The notes under the pieces were generated by a model. The model had not been told where the DNA came from. It ran no database searches and saw nothing but the letters and a program-made list of their open reading frames with translations. A program made the translations under genes and the position numbers. 64,000 nt of DNA, from assembly GCA_946885915.1 (NCBI GenBank), contig CAMPHF010000004.1, positions 186,001 through 250,000 on the forward strand, written 5' to 3'. This DNA comes from an uncultured Idiomarina sp. (GTDB taxonomy: Bacteria; Pseudomonadota; Gammaproteobacteria; Enterobacterales; Alteromonadaceae). Position 1 is the first letter of the stretch; the number at the start of each line of letters is the position of its first letter. Shown one piece after another: positions 36,100 through 44,603 of this stretch.

Positions 36100-37083
36100 T
36101 TATGCTTTACGTGCGATGTTATAGTTCAAGCCTACCATGCTCAGCAGTAGCAAAGCCCCAACAATATTATGGGCAACCGCTACACTTAGTGGCAGCATGA
36201 AGATGACATTACTTAAGCCTAAGGCTACCTGTATTACTAACATCAGTGCAACAAAATTCAGGCTACGTTTCAATAGTCGTGAGCGTGCAGTCAGCCAGCC
36301 CTTCAATAACAACCAGCCAACCACGAGAATGGTAATGAGTGCGCCGATTCGATGTGCGACATGCATGGTCATGCGATCGTCATAATCATGGGCGCCATAT
36401 TGATAAGTATCGGCTGCGGGGACTGAAAATGCGCCACCAAAATCAAGCGTATTCGCCCAATCGCCCTCACACACCGGCAACTCAGTACAGGCTAAAGCGG
36501 CGTAATTAGCAGCCACCCAGCCGCCCAAGGCAATTTGGCAGACCACCACGAGTAGCGCAAACTTGGCCAAACCGCGTAACTTACGCATGCCTTCATCGGT
36601 TCCCATTAACTGTTGGCGCTGCAGCCTTAAATGTAACAAGTACAATAGCGATAGTGTGGTAAACCCGCCGAGCAAATGGCCCATCACAATCACCGGTTGC
36701 AGGTTTAAAGTTACCGTCCACATACCGAGCGCAGCCTGAAATATAATCATGGCAAGCAAGAAAAATGGCAGTTTTAGCGGTTGTTTCGGCATGTTGTGGC
36801 GTGCGCGATAGGCGACAATCGCAATCGCTAATACCAACAAGCCTAACGTACCTGCCGCATAACGGTGCACCATTTCTGCCCACGCCTTGTGATATTCGTA
36901 GGGTGCTTCTGGAAACCGTGCTTGCGCGGTTGCCACTGCTTGCTCTGATTTAGGAATCCCTAAAAAGCCATAACAGCCTGGCCAATCTGGACAGCCTAAA
37001 CCGGCATCCGTAAGCCGTGTATAGGCGCCTAATACAATCACAATTACCGCAAAGAATAATGAAAAACCGACTAACTTACGCAT
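36100..37083 (-). CDS. ctaA: Haem A synthase CtaA (COX15 family)
   Basis: A 327-residue membrane protein with eight helices that oxidises haem O to haem A. Conserved features: GAYTRLTDAGLGCPDWPGCYG at the N-terminus, haem-ligand histidines in EMVHRYAAG, GHLLGG, VAHRIGA and VAHNIVGA, and the cysteine pair in ACTELPVCEG. It lies between the SCO-like thiol protein and cyoE in the oxidase cluster. Confidence 0.95.
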   Translation of the reverse strand: MRKLVGFSLFFAVIVIVLGAYTRLTDAGLGCPDWPGCYGFLGIPKSEQAVATAQARFPEAPYEYHKAWAEMVHRYAAGTLGLLVLAIAIVAYRARHNMPKQPLKLPFFLLAMIIFQAALGMWTVTLNLQPVIVMGHLLGGFTTLSLLYLLHLRLQRQQLMGTDEGMRKLRGLAKFALLVVVCQIALGGWVAANYAALACTELPVCEGDWANTLDFGGAFSVPAADTYQYGAHDYDDRMTMHVAHRIGALITILVVGWLLLKGWLTARSRLLKRSLNFVALMLVIQVALGLSNVIFMLPLSVAVAHNIVGALLLLSMVGLNYNIARKA

Positions 37084-37092
37084 GCTGTCGTC

Positions 37093-37638
37093 CTACCCGA
37101 TCTTTGATAGTTTTAATAGTTTTCTCAGGTCACTTAATAGCGCTTTCGCTTCGGTACGCATGGCTTCCTCCTCCGGATAGCTTGCGTAATGCAGCATGAC
37201 ATTACCAAGTGGGTCGATAATAAATAGTTGGTCCGCAGGTAAGGTGGTAAGTGCATCGGCAATATCCACGTTCACCAGCGCCTGAACTAACGGGGTGTTT
37301 TCTAAATGTAATGGTAAATCAGCACGGGTAATGACCAGTGGTGTGACGCGGTCAGACTCGCGACCTAAAGCGGCATCGACTTGATTCAGGGCGTACAGGG
37401 CCTGTTGGCAGTTTTGGCTGCAGTCGGCGTTCACTAGATAAACCACCCGCCAGCCCTCAGGTAAGGCTTGGTTTAGCGTTGCACCTAGCTCTAATGGCGG
37501 CACCAGCATAGTGCCTTGATTGGTCACGCCGCCCTGATACCAACGGTTGTCGAGCACTAATTTGGCAACAATAACCGGAATAATAAACGCAATGATGACA
37601 GCGATGAGCGCAGCGCGAGAGCGAAATTGGGAGCTCAT
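37093..37638 (-). CDS. Membrane-anchored SCO-like thiol protein of the oxidase cluster
   Basis: A 181-residue protein: N-terminal TM helix (about residues 10-29), then a thioredoxin-like domain with VVYLVNADCSQNC (a CxxxC as in SCO proteins) and a later strand LFIIDPLGNVMLHYASY matching the fold's C-terminal half. A distal copper His is not evident. It lies between surf1 and ctaA, so a role in oxidase assembly (thiol or copper handling) is likely. Related uncharacterised proteins occur at this place in other marine gammaproteobacteria. Confidence 0.75.
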   Translation of the reverse strand: MSSQFRSRAALIAVIIAFIIPVIVAKLVLDNRWYQGGVTNQGTMLVPPLELGATLNQALPEGWRVVYLVNADCSQNCQQALYALNQVDAALGRESDRVTPLVITRADLPLHLENTPLVQALVNVDIADALTTLPADQLFIIDPLGNVMLHYASYPEEEAMRTEAKALLSDLRKLLKLSKIG

Positions 37639-37640
37639 GG

Positions 37641-38387
37641 TTACTCCTCTTTTGATGGGGTAGAGGTCGACTTCTGCCGACTAGCAAATAAAAACACAAC
37701 GGCTGCGGCAAGCGCAAGTGAAAACCATTGCAACGCATAAGCTTGATGCTTTTCAGGCGCCATCACTTGTGGCTTCCAGGCTTGCACCAGTGGTGGTGAA
37801 ACGCCAGCTAATGGATGCTCAACTAATACCATACCCAGCCAAAATTCTAATTGAAGTTGGTTCGCCAGCGGCGCAAATTCAAAGTGCTGAATACGTTTCG
37901 GCCAGCCGCCTTCTGCATAATTCGCTTCGCCGAGCTGAAAGGCTTGCTGATCAGGAACATACCAGCGCCCGGTGAGTGTCACGGGGGTGCTAGGTAGCGT
38001 CACCTGAGGCAGTTGTTGGCGATCAATAGGCGCTGCTATCCAGCCAAGATTTACCGCTAAAAGTGGTGTCGATTGAGGCTGGTGCGCGATAGCAATCACG
38101 TGATAACCGACTTTACCGTCAAGCACTTGATTGTCGCGCAGGAAATACCGTTCAGGATCAAGCGTTACGGTGGCGCTTACTGCCTCAAACCGTTGCGGAA
38201 GCTGATTGATTGACAAACTTTCAAGTGGGGTGGGGCGGACTTCAGTGCTAGCGAAATCGGTAAATAATGCGCGTTTTTCGTCGGCACGTTCAAGTTGCCA
38301 AAGGCCAAGCTTGACCAAGCATAGGATAACGAGCAAAGTGACCAGTGTTGGCCACCAAATAAAATGAAAAGGCCCCACTTTGATCAT
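37641..38387 (-). CDS. SURF1 family cytochrome oxidase assembly protein
   Basis: A 248-residue protein with TM helices at each end (about residues 12-30 and 222-240). Conserved SURF1 segments: LGLWQLERADEKR, RYFLRDNQVLDGKVGYHVI, NLGWIAAPIDRQQLP and the closing HQAYALQWFSLA. SURF1 assists haem A insertion into subunit I. Its start is only 12 bp from the start of the divergent DUF2909 gene. Confidence 0.92.
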   Translation of the reverse strand: MIKVGPFHFIWWPTLVTLLVILCLVKLGLWQLERADEKRALFTDFASTEVRPTPLESLSINQLPQRFEAVSATVTLDPERYFLRDNQVLDGKVGYHVIAIAHQPQSTPLLAVNLGWIAAPIDRQQLPQVTLPSTPVTLTGRWYVPDQQAFQLGEANYAEGGWPKRIQHFEFAPLANQLQLEFWLGMVLVEHPLAGVSPPLVQAWKPQVMAPEKHQAYALQWFSLALAAAVVFLFASRQKSTSTPSKEE

Positions 38388-38399
38388 GAGGAATACTGC

Positions 38400-38615
38400 A
38401 TGTCGTTGTTTGCTAAAATCATACTGCTTCTACTACTGCTGTTCACGGTTGTGAACTTGTTTAAAGCCTTATTCGCAATGTTGCGAAATGACCCTGAAAA
38501 GCCTTCGATGTCCCATTATTTAGGACGCCGAGTTGCGGCCTCGGTGCTTGCCATTATTATCTTGCTTATTTTAATGGCGACTGGCGTGATACAGATGAAT
38601 CCACGGCCTTACTAG
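38400..38615 (+). CDS. DUF2909-type small membrane protein
   Basis: A 71-residue product with two transmembrane helices (about 5-24 and 43-62) and the connecting ALFAMLRNDPEKPSMSHYLGRR. The start at 38400 follows GAGGAA. It is the only plus-strand gene in the oxidase cluster, placed between surf1 and subunit III. DUF2909 proteins are commonly found at this spot; function unknown. Confidence 0.8.
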   Translation: MSLFAKIILLLLLLFTVVNLFKALFAMLRNDPEKPSMSHYLGRRVAASVLAIIILLILMATGVIQMNPRPY

Positions 38616-38641
38616 CAATACCTTCCGCACCTACAACAAAG

Positions 38642-38667
38642 AACGGGATGCCCAACGGCATCCCGTT
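38642..38667. terminator. Bidirectional terminator between DUF2909 gene and coxC
   Basis: AACGGGATGCC (38642-38652), loop CAAC, GGCATCCCGTT (38657-38667): an 11-bp perfect stem with T-rich flanks on both strands, between two convergent genes. Confidence 0.75.
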
Positions 38668-38672
38668 TGCTC

Positions 38673-39551
38673 TTAGAATACATAGACCAAGAAGAACAAG
38701 CACACCCATACCACATCAACAAAGTGCCAATACCAACTTGTGGCTTGGAACGCAAAGTGGTTGTCTGGGGTGAAATGACCTTTCAAGACTCGCAGGAACA
38801 TCACAATTAACATGATAGTACCTAAGGTAACGTGCATTCCGTGGAAGCCAGTCAACATATAGAAGGTATTACCATATACGCCTGAATCTAATTTTAAACC
38901 TAGGTCGTTGTAGGCATGCACATACTCGGCACCTTGTAAGTACAAGAAGATACAACCGAGCAGAATAGTGATACCGAGCATCACTTTTAGCTGACCGCGC
39001 TTGCCCTTTTCAAGACCAACATGGGCAAAATGACAGGTCACCGAAGAGATGATTAAAATAATGGTGTTATACAACGGTAAACCTTGCCAACCCATAGCTT
39101 GAGTTGTGGTACCGCCCGGCGTTTCGGTCAGTGGCCACATGGCACTAAAGTCTGGCCATAACACTTCATTGGTCATGGCGTTGTTACTCGCGCCGCCTAA
39201 CCACTCTACCGCAATCACTCGGGCGTAGAAGAGGGCGCCAAAGAACGCAGCAAAGAACATGACTTCGGAAAAAATGAACCAGCTCATGCCTTGTCGATAA
39301 GACGCACTTAATTGACCACTGTATAAGCCACTCATGGACTCATTAATTTGGTCACGGAACCAGCCAAATAGCATCACCAAAATAACAGCGATACCGGCAA
39401 ATAAGATATTACTGCCAAAGCCTTCCTGACCTTTGCTCACGTCGATAACGGTGTGACCCGCACCGAAGGCGATTAAGCCTAAGCCAATTGCGCCAACAAT
39501 CGGCCACGGGCTCGAAGCTGGCACATAATATTTTTGATGTTGTTCTGCCAT
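38673..39551 (-). CDS. coxC: Cytochrome c oxidase subunit III
   Basis: A 292-residue membrane subunit of the aa3 oxidase with seven helices. Diagnostic segments: the conserved Glu helix region FIFSEVMFFAAFFGALFY, HFAHVGLEKGKRG, FYMLTGFHGMHVTLGT and the end SWYWHFVDVVWVCLFFLVYVF (split here by its features). Fourth of coxB-coxA-cox11-coxC. Confidence 0.96.
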   Translation of the reverse strand: MAEQHQKYYVPASSPWPIVGAIGLGLIAFGAGHTVIDVSKGQEGFGSNILFAGIAVILVMLFGWFRDQINESMSGLYSGQLSASYRQGMSWFIFSEVMFFAAFFGALFYARVIAVEWLGGASNNAMTNEVLWPDFSAMWPLTETPGGTTTQAMGWQGLPLYNTIILIISSVTCHFAHVGLEKGKRGQLKVMLGITILLGCIFLYLQGAEYVHAYNDLGLKLDSGVYGNTFYMLTGFHGMHVTLGTIMLIVMFLRVLKGHFTPDNHFAFQATSWYWHFVDVVWVCLFFLVYVF

Positions 39552-39560
39552 AACTTGTCC

Positions 39561-40145
39561 TTATTCCGCGTTAGTCATAGTGGCTAACACTTCTGGAGAT
39601 GCATTGGCTGTCAAATCATACAGCGTGTATGACAGCGTAAAAGTATGAATCGTATCGGGAATGTCTGGGTCTAAATAAAACTGCATCGGCATGACGGTTT
39701 CTTTGCCAGCCATGAGCGGTTGTTGATTGAAACAAAAACATTCCGTTTTATTTAAGTAAGGCGCGGCTTCACCGGGCGCTACCGAGGGAATCGCTTGGGC
39801 CACCATATTCGCGCGCGTGTTGTTGCGCGCGATAAAGTTCACCACCTTGGTTTCGCCCGGGTGAACCTGTACTTCTTTCACCTCGGGGTGAAACTCCCAG
39901 GGCATACCGCGATTAGTACGCGTCAGAAACTGAACGGTAATCGTGCGCGAGGTATCTACCGCAACCGTGCTTTGTGCTGCAGCTTCATTCTTGGTGCGCC
40001 CGTTAAACCCGGTAATATCGCAAAACACGTCATAAAGTGGCACCAGCGCAAAACCAAAGCCGAACATGCAAACTACGGCCAGTAACAGCCGCTTTACAAC
40101 GCGGCTGTTATTTCCAGCAGAAGCTTGGTTAGGTTGTTGAGTCAT
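39561..40145 (-). CDS. ctaG: Cytochrome c oxidase assembly protein CtaG/Cox11
   Basis: A 194-residue single-pass protein that delivers copper to CuB of subunit I. One TM helix (about residues 18-36), VPLYDVFCDITGFNG, and the copper-binding pair in KTECFCFNQQPL. The periplasmic immunoglobulin-like domain ends in HTFTLSYTLYD. Located between subunits I and III, as usual. Confidence 0.95.
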   Translation of the reverse strand: MTQQPNQASAGNNSRVVKRLLLAVVCMFGFGFALVPLYDVFCDITGFNGRTKNEAAAQSTVAVDTSRTITVQFLTRTNRGMPWEFHPEVKEVQVHPGETKVVNFIARNNTRANMVAQAIPSVAPGEAAPYLNKTECFCFNQQPLMAGKETVMPMQFYLDPDIPDTIHTFTLSYTLYDLTANASPEVLATMTNAE

Positions 40146-40169
40146 GACGGTAACCTCCGTTTGCCAGCG

Positions 40170-41756
40170 CTATTTAATTTGCGGTGGCGTTTCGAACGTG
40201 TGATAAGGCGCGGGTGACGCTACTGTCCACTCCAAACCTTCGGCACCTTCCCAGGGTTTAGCTGGTGCAGGCGCGCCGCCACGGGCACATTTCACGACGA
40301 TATAGAGGAATAACAGTTGAGTTAAACCGAACATAAATCCGCCAATACTGACGATTTGGTTAATGTCGGCAAACTGCAACGAGTAATCCGGAATTCGACG
40401 TGGCATACCCGCAAGTCCGGCGAAATGCATTGGGAAGAACAGCACGTTGACCGAAATAATCGATAGCCAGAAATGCCATTTCGCCAGCGCTTCGTCGTAC
40501 ATGTAACCAGTCCATTTAGGTAACCAGTAATAAGCGGCTGCCATAATCGAGAAGATAGCGCCGGTTACCAGTACGTAGTGGAAGTGCGCGACCACGAAGT
40601 AGGTGTCATGGTACTGGAAGTCTACTGGGGTAATGGCCAGCATGAGTCCAGAGAAGCCGCCGATGGTGAACAAGATCACGAAGGCCAGCGCAAATAACAT
40701 CGGCGTTTCGAAAGTCATCGATCCGCGCCACATGGTGGCTACCCAGTTAAATACTTTCACGCCGGTGGGTACCGCAATGAGCATGGTGCAGTACATAAAG
40801 AACAGTTCAGCGAACACCGGCATACCGGTGGTGAACATATGGTGCGCCCATACTAAGAACGATAGTCCGGCAATCGCTGCGGTAGCATAAACCATTGAGG
40901 CATAACCAAATAATGGCTTACGCGTGAACGCAGGAATAATCGCCGACACGATGCCAAACGACGGTAAAATCATGATGTACACTTCCGGATGCCCGAAGAA
41001 CCAGAAGATATGCTGGAACATGACGGGGTCACCACCACCGGCGGCATCAAAGAAGCTGGTACCGAAGTATTTGTCGGTTAATACCATGGTAACCACACCG
41101 GCTAGCACTGGCATAACCGCAATCAGCAAGAATGCAGTGATAAACCAGGTCCAGACGAACAGTGGCATTTTCATATAAGTCATGCCAGGCGCGCGCATGT
41201 TCATGATGGTCACGATAACGTTAATCGCGCCCATGATGGATGAAATACCCATAATGTGTACCGAGAACACAAACAATGCGGTGGAATCGCCACTGTAAGT
41301 GGTCGATAGTGGGGCGTAGAACGTCCAACCGAATGCTGGGCCGCCACCTTCCATAAATAGCGAGCCCAATAAAATGGCAAACGCAAACGGCAGGATCCAG
41401 AAACTCCAGTTGTTCATGCGTGGTAACGCCATGTCTGGCGCACCAATCATCATCGGAATCATCCAGTTAGCAAGCCCAGTAAAGGCTGGCATAACGGCGC
41501 CGAACACCATGATGAGACCATGCACTGTGGTCATCTGATTGAAAAAGTGCGGGTCTACTAATTGGAGTCCGGGTTGGAACAATTCGGCGCGAATGACCAT
41601 AGCCATTGCACCGCCCGTGAGAAACATTAAAAAACTAAACCACAAATAAAGTGAACCAATGTCTTTGTGGTTAGTGGTAAACAACCAGCGGGTAATGCCG
41701 GCTGGCTTGTGATCATGATGATCGTGTGCGTGTGACGCGTCGACTGCAGTACTCAT
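40170..41756 (-). CDS. coxA: Cytochrome c oxidase subunit I (aa3 type)
   Basis: A 528-residue haem-copper subunit with 12 helices and all signature residues: low-spin haem His in MTTVHGLIMVFGA, CuB His-Tyr motif WFFGHPEVYIMILP, HH of CuB in VWAHHMFTTG, and HDTYFVVAHFHYVL carrying the haem a3 and haem a ligands. Presence of the HPEVY Tyr and the surrounding Glu motif fits an A-family proton-pumping oxidase. Confidence 0.97.
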   Translation of the reverse strand: MSTAVDASHAHDHHDHKPAGITRWLFTTNHKDIGSLYLWFSFLMFLTGGAMAMVIRAELFQPGLQLVDPHFFNQMTTVHGLIMVFGAVMPAFTGLANWMIPMMIGAPDMALPRMNNWSFWILPFAFAILLGSLFMEGGGPAFGWTFYAPLSTTYSGDSTALFVFSVHIMGISSIMGAINVIVTIMNMRAPGMTYMKMPLFVWTWFITAFLLIAVMPVLAGVVTMVLTDKYFGTSFFDAAGGGDPVMFQHIFWFFGHPEVYIMILPSFGIVSAIIPAFTRKPLFGYASMVYATAAIAGLSFLVWAHHMFTTGMPVFAELFFMYCTMLIAVPTGVKVFNWVATMWRGSMTFETPMLFALAFVILFTIGGFSGLMLAITPVDFQYHDTYFVVAHFHYVLVTGAIFSIMAAAYYWLPKWTGYMYDEALAKWHFWLSIISVNVLFFPMHFAGLAGMPRRIPDYSLQFADINQIVSIGGFMFGLTQLLFLYIVVKCARGGAPAPAKPWEGAEGLEWTVASPAPYHTFETPPQIK

Positions 41757-41767
41757 CGCCGGCTCCC

Positions 41768-42889
41768 TTATTGATTCACGTATTCGTTAACTTCAGCGGC
41801 TTGCACCAGTTCACCAGTGTCATTGCCCCATGCGTTGCGCTCATAAGTCACAACCGCGGCAATTTCACGTAAACTTAACTGGGCACCAAAGGCTTGCATG
41901 GCGGTACCACTCTTGCCATTCACCACAATATCAATGTGCGCAGCACGGTCATTCAATGCCATGTCGCTGCCCTTTAAGGCCGGGAATACGCCAGGAACGC
42001 CCTCACCATTAGCTTGGTGACATGCGGCACAGGCTGCTAGATAGACGTTTTCACCTAAATCCATCAGCTCATCCATGCTCATTTCCATGGCCATGAGTCG
42101 TTGTTCTTCTTCACGAGCTTGTTGCTGACGGGCTTCTTCGGCTTGAATCCACGCGTCGTATTCGGCAGGCTCTTTGGCAATCACGACGATAGGCATGTAG
42201 CCATGGTCTTTACCACATAACTCGGCGCATTGGCCGCGATAAATGCCTGGCTCGTCCACTTTGGTCCAAGCTTCATTAATAAAGCCTGGGTTGGCGTCCT
42301 TTTTGACTGCGAAATCCGGCACCCACCAGCTGTGAATGACGTCATCTGAGGTGATCAAAAAGCGTACTTTTTTGCCAGTAGGAATAACCAGCGGGCGATC
42401 AACTTCAAGCAGATAGTTCTCGCCTTTTTCTAGGCGGTTATTGATCTGATCTTGGCGCGTGGCCAATAAACTAAAGTATTCAACTTCGTGGTCAAAATAC
42501 TTGTAGTGCCACTTCCATTGCGACCCAGTAATTTGCACCGTGACATCGGAGGCACTGGTATCTTCCATCGCAATCAAAGTTTTGGTTGCTGGAATAGCCA
42601 TGCCAATCAGGATCAAGAAGGGAATAATCGTCCAAGCAATTTCTACTTTGACGTTTTCATGGAAAGTGGCGGGCTTAGCGCCGCGTGAGCGACGATGTAG
42701 GTACATCGACACAAACATGGCACCAAAGACGACAACGCCAATGGCACAGCAGATGTAAAAGATAGTCATGTGTAGGTCGTAGACCTGATTACTGATATCC
42801 GTTACACCGCGCGTTAGGTTTAACTGCGATGCTGCCATACTTGAACTGCTAAATAGGACAGAAAGCGCTACTAAAAGTCTCGTTCTCAC
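41768..42889 (-). CDS. coxB: Cytochrome c oxidase subunit II with fused cytochrome c domain
   Basis: A 373-residue subunit (caa3-like). Signal peptide (about 1-20), two TM helices (about 41-63 and 84-105), and a cupredoxin CuA domain with ligands H186, C221, E223, C225, H229 and M232 (GQCAELCGKDHGYM). A Gln/Glu-rich linker (about 245-275) leads to a C-terminal mono-haem c domain with CAACH at 287-291. The fusion lets the enzyme take electrons through its own haem c. First gene of the cluster. Confidence 0.96.
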   Translation of the reverse strand: MRTRLLVALSVLFSSSSMAASQLNLTRGVTDISNQVYDLHMTIFYICCAIGVVVFGAMFVSMYLHRRSRGAKPATFHENVKVEIAWTIIPFLILIGMAIPATKTLIAMEDTSASDVTVQITGSQWKWHYKYFDHEVEYFSLLATRQDQINNRLEKGENYLLEVDRPLVIPTGKKVRFLITSDDVIHSWWVPDFAVKKDANPGFINEAWTKVDEPGIYRGQCAELCGKDHGYMPIVVIAKEPAEYDAWIQAEEARQQQAREEEQRLMAMEMSMDELMDLGENVYLAACAACHQANGEGVPGVFPALKGSDMALNDRAAHIDIVVNGKSGTAMQAFGAQLSLREIAAVVTYERNAWGNDTGELVQAAEVNEYVNQ

Positions 42890-43299
42890 GCGACAACTCC
42901 TCTCATTCTTCCGACGCGGTCTCCCCGCGAATACACCGAAGTGCGAGCCTGAAGAACAAAGAGGTAAGCAAGAAAAGGAACAGCATTCCCCAGAAATTTC
43001 TTTCCCTTGAAATCGCTTTCCCCGCTAACCCTTTGTTATGGTTTTTGTTATTAAATTATCGTTTTTATTTATGTTAGCGTTGGTTTCATCGCCAATTTAG
43101 CATGGCGTGATGAAAATAGCATCGCAAAAGTTAACAAAGTTTTAAGGATGTTTCGAGATGTTTTTTAGCCGTCTAGGCATTCGAAATGCTAGGCGCTGAG
43201 CAATAAAAAAGGCTGTTCGCATTAACGAACAGCCTGAACAAGATACAACCTGACTAAAACTCGCTTAGGGCCGGTTTGTGGGGACGCGGCTGTGGGGTA
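42890..43299. other. Non-coding region between coxB and sulA
   Basis: About 410 bp without a supported gene. The part next to coxB must hold the oxidase promoter, but I find no convincing -35/-10 pair on the minus strand; 43030-43080 is AT-rich. An imperfect hairpin (CTAGGCATT/AATGCTAG, 43173-43192) and the lexA-sulA terminator (43205-43234) occupy the right side. Confidence 0.5.
43205..43234 (-). terminator. Rho-independent terminator of lexA-sulA
   Basis: GGCTGTTCG (43211-43219) and CGAACAGCC (43226-43234), loop CATTAA, with a six-A tract at 43205-43210 that is a T-run on the minus strand. It lies about 65 bp past the sulA stop. Confidence 0.9.
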
Positions 43300-43740
43300 T
43301 TAGTGGAGTGGATCAGGTCGTACCATGTCCGGAAACACAAAACTCAAAGTTTGGCTGGCACGTCCAGCTAATTTCAAACGCTGGTTAGTTCGCGGCGATA
43401 ACTCACCTAACCAACTGACGACCACGCTGCTAGTGCCAGCAAGTAATGCTTGTTCTGTCGCCCATTCGCGCTGATCTTGGTCGCGACCCTGAACCCAACG
43501 AATGCGTGACCGACTTACACCAGCTGCGGCAAGTACTTCAATATGTTCACGCCGCCCACCAATCACAGTGATCCACTTGGCGGTTTTCATTGCTTGTTGC
43601 GCGATTAAATTTGCGGTGTCGGTTAATGCCGGCAAAGTTGTTGTAGCGCCGCTTTGCGTAGGTTCAGCGTTGCAAGCTGTAGGTGCTAAATCGGCTACAC
43701 GTAGCGGGCACAATGTGTTGATAGCGGTGTTGTTGATCAT
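43300..43740 (-). CDS. sulA: SulA-like cell division inhibitor
   Basis: A 146-residue protein. The core [13 protein letters not shown] ... [17 protein letters not shown] and the segment [20 protein letters not shown] fit the SulA family, which binds FtsZ and blocks septation during DNA damage. The start overlaps the lexA stop by 4 bp (ATGA), so it is translationally coupled to lexA and under the same LexA boxes. In E. coli sulA is elsewhere; a lexA-sulA operon occurs in other gammaproteobacteria. The divergent sequence leaves slight doubt, but context is strong. Confidence 0.85.
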   Translation of the reverse strand: MINNTAINTLCPLRVADLAPTACNAEPTQSGATTTLPALTDTANLIAQQAMKTAKWITVIGGRREHIEVLAAAGVSRSRIRWVQGRDQDQREWATEQALLAGTSSVVVSWLGELSPRTNQRLKLAGRASQTLSFVFPDMVRPDPLH

Positions 43741-44369
43741 AACCAGGCTCCATTTCGAATAACGCCGACAGCTAATCCTTCAACAGTGAAATACTGTTGC
43801 GATAGGTCAACGACAATCGTAGAAAATTCTTCATTCTCAGGATGCAATAGCACCTGTTGGCCTTTACGCTCGAAGCGTTTGACTGTCACTTCGTCGTCCA
43901 CACGAGCGACGACGACTTGGCCATTGCGCGCTTCGATGGTCTTATGCACGGCAAGTAAATCACCATCGAGAATGCCGATGTTACGCATACTCATACCATT
44001 AACGCGTAGGAGAAAGTCGGCATGCGGTCGGAACAAATGTTCGTCAACGCGGTAGTGGCTTTCAATGTGCTGGGTTGCCAAAATAGGTTCACCTGCTGCG
44101 ACTTGACCAATCAGTGGTAACCCTTCTGGCTCAGGTTCACTTTCCATACCAATCAGACGGATGCCGCGTGACATACCCGGCATCATTTCGATAACCCCTT
44201 TTTTAGCTAGGGCTTTCAAATGCTCTTCAGCTGCGTTGGCAGATCGAAATCCAAGCCGCTGTGCAATTTCAGCACGAGTTGGCGGCATGCCAGTGGCTTC
44301 TAGATTATCCTTAATGAGCTCAAGGATTTGCTGCTGCCGCGGAGTTAATGGGCGCATGGTGTTACTCAT
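43737..44369 (-). CDS. lexA: SOS repressor LexA
   Basis: A 210-residue repressor. The N-terminal winged helix-turn-helix has [12 protein letters not shown] and [23 protein letters not shown]. The self-cleavage site is Ala92-Gly93 in QVAAGEP and the Ser-Lys dyad is S127 (NGMSM) and K143 (VHKTI). The start at 44369 has an AGGTGA ribosome site; an alternative ATG lies at 44357. Two LexA boxes lie upstream, so it is autoregulated. Divergent from plsB, a neighbour shared with E. coli. Confidence 0.96.
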   Translation of the reverse strand: MSNTMRPLTPRQQQILELIKDNLEATGMPPTRAEIAQRLGFRSANAAEEHLKALAKKGVIEMMPGMSRGIRLIGMESEPEPEGLPLIGQVAAGEPILATQHIESHYRVDEHLFRPHADFLLRVNGMSMRNIGILDGDLLAVHKTIEARNGQVVVARVDDEVTVKRFERKGQQVLLHPENEEFSTIVVDLSQQYFTVEGLAVGVIRNGAWL

Positions 44370-44434
44370 TGGGTCACCTGTTGTGTATCGCGATTACTCG
44401 ATTAAATTAGTTTGCTTTATCAGGTCGAGTATTG

Positions 44435-44450
44435 CTGGTTATCTATACAG
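44435..44450. promoter_or_regulatory. LexA box 2
   Basis: CTGGTTATCTATACAG, one mismatch from the CTGT-N8-ACAG core. It is 66 bp upstream of lexA and its centre is exactly 20 bp from that of LexA box 1, the arrangement seen at E. coli lexA. Confidence 0.75.
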
Positions 44451-44454
44451 TACA

Positions 44455-44470
44455 CTGTGAGTATATACAG
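44455..44470. promoter_or_regulatory. LexA box 1
   Basis: CTGTGAGTATATACAG, a full CTGT-N8-ACAG match with an AT-rich centre, between divergent lexA and plsB. Expected to repress lexA-sulA; an effect on plsB is possible, being 134 bp away, but less likely. Confidence 0.88.
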
Positions 44471-44603
44471 TATCTTTAAAAGTACAAATATTTTTTTTAA
44501 AGCTTCCCTGATAGACTATAGTCCGGGTACTTAATTTGGTGTGTACAGCTTGTTTTACTGCCTCAAATAAGCTGTCGATAGCCTGCTAGTAAAAGGATTC
44601 AAC

